From NCBI RefSeq assembly GCF_002197645.1, contig NZ_CP021874.1, positions 3,410,001 to 3,474,000 on the forward strand: a stretch of 64,000 nt of DNA, written 5' to 3'. Positions within the stretch are counted from its first letter, which is position 1, and every line of letters begins with the position of its first letter. The translations under genes and the position numbers were made by a program. The stretch is from Enterococcus wangshanyuanii (GTDB taxonomy: Bacteria > Bacillota > Bacilli > Lactobacillales > Enterococcaceae). Below are positions 62,079 to 64,000 of this stretch, one piece after another. Under the pieces are notes generated by a model. It did not search any database. It was given only the letters and a program-made list of their open reading frames with translations, and was not told the DNA's origin.

Positions 62079-63188
62079 ATGGGTTCTCTTTTTAAGCAGT
62101 CAAAGTTACTATTTTGGACAACAGAAGTTGTTTTGACGATTATTGGTGTTTACTTTTTATTAAGGATGCCGAATGTTTTTAGTCCGGTATTAGGAATGAT
62201 TTCCGCTGTTTTTATGCCGTTGTTGATTGCTGGCTTTTTGTATTATATGTTTGATCCAATCGTTGTATTTCTTGAGAAACATAAAGTTCCTAGACTTGTT
62301 GGTTTTTTGCTTTCTTTTTTCGTTTTAGTTGTCTTGATTGCTCTTGTGATCATGAACGTTGTTCCTCAATTGGTCAAGCAATTTGTGGACCTAACGCAGT
62401 CGCTTCCAGGATATGCGGAGGAAATGAATCGTTGGTTGACAGAGCTTGGCGATTTAGAAGAAATCAAAGGGTTCAATATTCAGGATCAATTAGATAAAGC
62501 GAATATTACAATTACAAATATTCTGAATTTCGCGATCGTAGGAGTGACGAGTAGTTTATCGAAAATCGTTGGAATGTTGATGAAATTCTTTATTTTACTT
62601 TTTACAGTACCCTTTATTTTATTTTTTATGTTTAAGGATGGCCATAAGTTTTTAGATGCATTATCCCATTTCTTTCCTACAAGCATCAGAACAGAGCTTC
62701 GTCAAACAGTAAGAGAAATGAATCAAACATTGTCAGCTTATATCAGCAGTACGGTTTTAGATGCTTTGATCATTGGAGGTTTAAGTTTTATAGCAATGAC
62801 GATTTTTAAACAACCGTACAGTTTACTACTTGCTGTCTTTTGCGGAGTTACCAATATTATTCCTTATGTAGGTCCATTCATAGGTGCTGTTCCAGCGGTG
62901 CTTGTTGGCTTTTTCATTTCACCTTGGCAAGCGTTATATATGATGTTGTCGATTCTTGTCATTCAGCAGTTAGATGGTAATCTGATCAAACCTTTACTGA
63001 TGGGTAAATCAATGAACATCCATCCACTGACGATCATTCTTGTATTGATTGCAGCTGGAAGTGTGGGCGGGATCATTGGAATGCTGATTTGTATTCCGGT
63101 GTATGCTGTGATTAAAACTTTAGTAGTCAACATCGTTAAAATTTATAACATTCGAAAAGAAGAGAGGACTCAGCTCTCGGATGAATGA
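62079..63188 (+). CDS. AI-2E family transporter (PerM/YdbI-like)
   Basis: The ATG at 62079 lies six bases after TGGAGG; the product has 369 residues and about eight membrane helices. The pattern (VVLTIIGVYFLLRMP, FMFKDGHKF, AISS-type loop, NIIPYVGPFIGAVPAVLVGF, IQQLDGNLIKPLLMGKSM, HPLTIILVLIAAGS) fits PF01594. Members are exporters of unknown or varied substrates, some acting as Na+/H+ antiporters; AI-2 transport should not be assumed. Confidence 0.9.
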   Translation: MGSLFKQSKLLFWTTEVVLTIIGVYFLLRMPNVFSPVLGMISAVFMPLLIAGFLYYMFDPIVVFLEKHKVPRLVGFLLSFFVLVVLIALVIMNVVPQLVKQFVDLTQSLPGYAEEMNRWLTELGDLEEIKGFNIQDQLDKANITITNILNFAIVGVTSSLSKIVGMLMKFFILLFTVPFILFFMFKDGHKFLDALSHFFPTSIRTELRQTVREMNQTLSAYISSTVLDALIIGGLSFIAMTIFKQPYSLLLAVFCGVTNIIPYVGPFIGAVPAVLVGFFISPWQALYMMLSILVIQQLDGNLIKPLLMGKSMNIHPLTIILVLIAAGSVGGIIGMLICIPVYAVIKTLVVNIVKIYNIRKEERTQLSDE

Positions 63189-63194
63189 TAAAAG

Positions 63195-63241
63195 AAAAAG
63201 GATCAGCGACAACATAAAATGTTATCGCTGATCCTTTTTTT
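63195..63241. terminator. Bidirectional terminator
   Basis: AAAAAGGATCAGCGA and TCGCTGATCCTTTTT arms with an inner AACAT/ATGTT pair, between the AI-2E gene and nrdF. Confidence 0.93.
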
Positions 63242-63252
63242 GTTTTATTTAA

Positions 63253-64000
63253 TTATTCCATACCAATCAAATAATCGTCATCTTTCATTGCTTCAACGGT
63301 TCCTAATAGATAGCCATTACCAACTTGTGAGAAGAAGTCATGGTTACTTGTTCCAGTAGAAATACCATTCATGACAATTGGATTTACATCGTTTGCTGTA
63401 TCAGCAAATAATGGATCCATACCAAGATTCATCAACGCTTTATTAGCATTATAGCGCAAGAAAGTTTTGACTTCCTCTGTCCAGCCTAATTCATCATAAA
63501 GCTCTTCTGTATAGCGTTCTTCATTTTCGTATAGTTCATAAAGAAGATTATACATCCAATCCTTTAATTCGTTTTGTTCTTCTTCTGACAGTTCATTAAA
63601 GCCTAGTTGGAATTTATAACCGATATAGGTGCCATGCACAGATTCATCACGAATGATCAATTTAATGATTTCAGCAACGTTGGCTAGTTTATTATTGCCT
63701 AGATAATAAAGAGGAGTATAAAAACCAGAATAGAATAAGAAGGTTTCTAAGAACACACTAGCAACTTTCTTTTCTAACGGTGTGCCATTTTTGTAGATTT
63801 CATTGATTTTTTCAGCTTTTGTTTGTAAGTAGACGTTGGTGTTCGTCCATTCGAAAATATCATCGATTTCTTTTTTAGTATTCAATGTACTAAAGATCGA
63901 AGAATAGCTTTTCGCATGAACAGATTCCATAAATTGGATGTTATTCAGCACAGCTTCTTCATGAGGCGTACGAATATCTTTTCTTAATTGATCCATACCA
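63253..64000 (-). CDS. nrdF: Class Ib ribonucleotide reductase small subunit (partial)
   Basis: About 249 C-terminal residues are visible and the frame stays open to the end of the window; full NrdF has about 320. Metal ligands ESVHAKSYSS (Glu and His, with the radical Tyr a few residues on), LETFLFYSGF (Glu) and RDESVHGTYIGY (Glu and His) are intact. The C-terminal DDDYLIGME tail resembles the NrdE-binding segment. It holds the Mn/Fe-tyrosyl radical for deoxyribonucleotide synthesis. nrdE and nrdI are expected upstream, outside the window. Confidence 0.94.
   Translation of the reverse strand, partial: GMDQLRKDIRTPHEEAVLNNIQFMESVHAKSYSSIFSTLNTKKEIDDIFEWTNTNVYLQTKAEKINEIYKNGTPLEKKVASVFLETFLFYSGFYTPLYYLGNNKLANVAEIIKLIIRDESVHGTYIGYKFQLGFNELSEEEQNELKDWMYNLLYELYENEERYTEELYDELGWTEEVKTFLRYNANKALMNLGMDPLFADTANDVNPIVMNGISTGTSNHDFFSQVGNGYLLGTVEAMKDDDYLIGME

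Noticed and set aside
62079..63188. Autoinducer-2 exporter as function
   Set aside because: The family name is historical and most members do not transport AI-2; no lux or lsr gene is nearby.

Overview
The window looks like Enterococcus chromosome: low GC, Gram-positive ribosome-binding sites, and a gene order that includes a heterodimeric EfrAB-type ABC exporter, mltG-greA-liaFSR and class Ib nrdF. The block from the exporter to liaR matches what I remember of the E. faecalis EF2920-EF2911 region. An ispG gene argues against E. faecalis itself, because enterococci are usually described as using only the mevalonate route. I cannot name the species.

Layout. (1) 1-14524: the right half of a siphovirus-type prophage. 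It runs from the C-terminus of the major capsid protein through head-tail connectors, tail tube, a tail chaperone pair with a -1 frameshift site, tape measure, distal tail protein, a tail-tip protein with two wall hydrolase domains, baseplate/receptor-binding proteins (one carrying a metallophosphoesterase), holin and endolysin. At 14557 the sequence changes directly into the last 52 codons of radC, so the phage sits inside radC. (2) 14725-24568: housekeeping and stress genes: cold-shock protein, UspA, rpoY-rnjA with a long structured leader, efrAB, a gamma-carbonic-anhydrase-like protein, wecB and a HesB-fold protein. (3) 24569-32755: small metabolic genes separated by recurring hairpin repeats: a flavin reductase, a quinone-type dioxygenase under a palindromic operator, an SPFH protein, a HAD phosphatase, a cupin, nox, mltG and greA. 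(4) 33050-35979: the cell-envelope stress system liaF-liaS-liaR, unusually split by three tandem 121-bp hairpin units between liaS and liaR. (5) 36136-45146: a Ktr potassium regulator, a HesB-like protein, an Mga-like regulator, a GtrB-like glycosyltransferase, a D-2-hydroxyacid dehydrogenase, ispG-DUF1189-sodA and dapF. (6) 45214-59311: an exopolysaccharide/capsule locus of the Wzx/Wzy type. It has BY-kinase control genes, a priming transferase, a rhamnosyltransferase, a visibly AT-richer middle (LicD, Caps_synth, EpsG-like polymerase, GT2, pyruvyl transferase, flippase, acetyltransferase, TagD) and an LCP attachment enzyme. (7) 59441-64000: nagB, an MgtC-like protein, a DUF92 protein, an AI-2E family protein and the C-terminal part of nrdF.

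How it fits together: much of the window concerns the cell surface, through polymer synthesis (wecB, EPS locus, LCP), envelope stress sensing (LiaFSR), peptidoglycan processing (MltG) and precursor supply (DapF, NagB). The prophage brings matching tools: muralytic tail tip, phosphoesterase baseplate protein and endolysin. The most unusual items are the hairpin array inside the lia operon, the BppU-metallophosphoesterase fusion, the TagD/LicD pairing without a TagF-type polymerase, the radC attachment site and the ispG gene. No CRISPR array, IS element, tRNA or rRNA gene was seen.
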